Shown: positions 13,449 to 13,633 of the stretch, in pieces
How positions within the stretch are numbered: the first letter of the stretch is position 1
How the letters are laid out: every line of letters begins with the position of its first letter
Assembly: GCA_002291875.1 (NCBI GenBank)
Contig: DBAV01000188.1
Location: 1 to 13,633, forward strand
Direction of reading: 5' to 3'
Length of the DNA: 13,633 nucleotides
Source: Hyphomonadaceae bacterium UBA1001
GTDB taxonomy: Bacteria; Pseudomonadota; Alphaproteobacteria; Caulobacterales; Aquidulcibacteraceae
Notes under the pieces: model-generated
The model's database searches: none
The model's input: only the letters and a program-made list of their open reading frames with translations
Told to the model about the DNA's origin: nothing
Program-made: the position numbers and the translations under genes

Positions 13449-13633
13449 ACGCCCCCCAACTCACCCCCACTGGCCTGCGCCGCACCTCGCTGGTCCGCCA
13501 GCCCGAGGCGGCGGAGTGCGGGTTGGCTTGCATTGCCATGGTTGCGGGCGCTGTCGGGCGGTCAGAAGGCCAGGCTGATGATCGCCCGCGCGCTCTATCG
13601 CCAGCCCTCGATCCTGGTGATGGACGAGGGCAC
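13445..13633 (+). pseudogene. C39 peptidase/ABC exporter with the middle missing and frame lost (runs off the window)
   Basis: The GTG at 13445 begins MNAPQLTPTGLRRTSLVRQP, followed by EAAECGLACIAMVAG. This is the N-terminus of a C39 bacteriocin-processing domain, with Q19 (oxyanion) and C25 (catalytic). At about 13545-13556 the sequence switches, in another frame (codons from 13551), to LSGGQKARLMIARALYRQPS and then ILVMDEGT, the ABC signature motif and Walker B. Family exporters have several hundred residues between these points: the rest of C39 with its His and Asp, the transmembrane domain, and Walker A. All are absent. The junction region GGGCGCTGTCGGGCGG could be matched by either side, so a deletion at a short direct repeat is plausible. 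Assembly error is the alternative. Confidence 0.8.

Overview
The window comes from a high-GC proteobacterium. An alphaproteobacterium is a reasonable guess from base composition, frequent GTG starts and the style of the genes, but nothing here fixes the taxonomy. It has two parts with opposite polarity.

Left part (1-9592, minus strand): an apparently complete type I-E CRISPR-Cas locus. Read in transcription order (right to left) it is: an unrecognised gene (8621-9592), cas3, cas8e/cse1, cse2, cas7e, cas5e, cas6e, cas1, cas2, a short leader, then a CRISPR array that runs off the left edge. Gene junctions are tight: TGATG or ATGA overlaps, or gaps of 3-21 nt. The catalytic motifs I checked (Cas1, Cas3, Cas6e) are present. 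Cas1-Cas2 would acquire spacers, Cas6e would process the transcript, Cascade (Cas8e, Cse2, Cas7e, Cas5e, Cas6e) would find targets, and Cas3 would unwind and cut them.

Right part (9593-13633, plus strand): a locus resembling class II microcins (colicin V type). It holds an HlyD/CvaA-like adaptor split by a frameshift, two precursor genes with almost the same 15-residue double-glycine leader but unrelated cargo, a small two-helix membrane protein, a polytopic membrane protein with PrsW/CPBP-like protease motifs, and the start of a C39-peptidase ABC exporter. That exporter jumps out of frame from the peptidase N-terminus to the ABC signature motif, so about 1.5 kb expected for the family is missing. 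Both exporter genes look damaged, or the sequence or assembly has errors there.

The most unusual signal is that the two precursor genes share a roughly 180-bp cassette (about 90% identical by hand count). It comprises the 5' untranslated region plus the leader codons and ends at the GG cleavage site, after which the cargoes differ. The untranslated part folds into three hairpins. One apical stem shows a compensatory base-pair swap between the copies, which suggests a conserved structured RNA (or DNA) element ahead of interchangeable toxin cores. The second cargo is acidic, hydrophilic and about 46% G+C in its central part, against about 78% in the preceding untranslated region.
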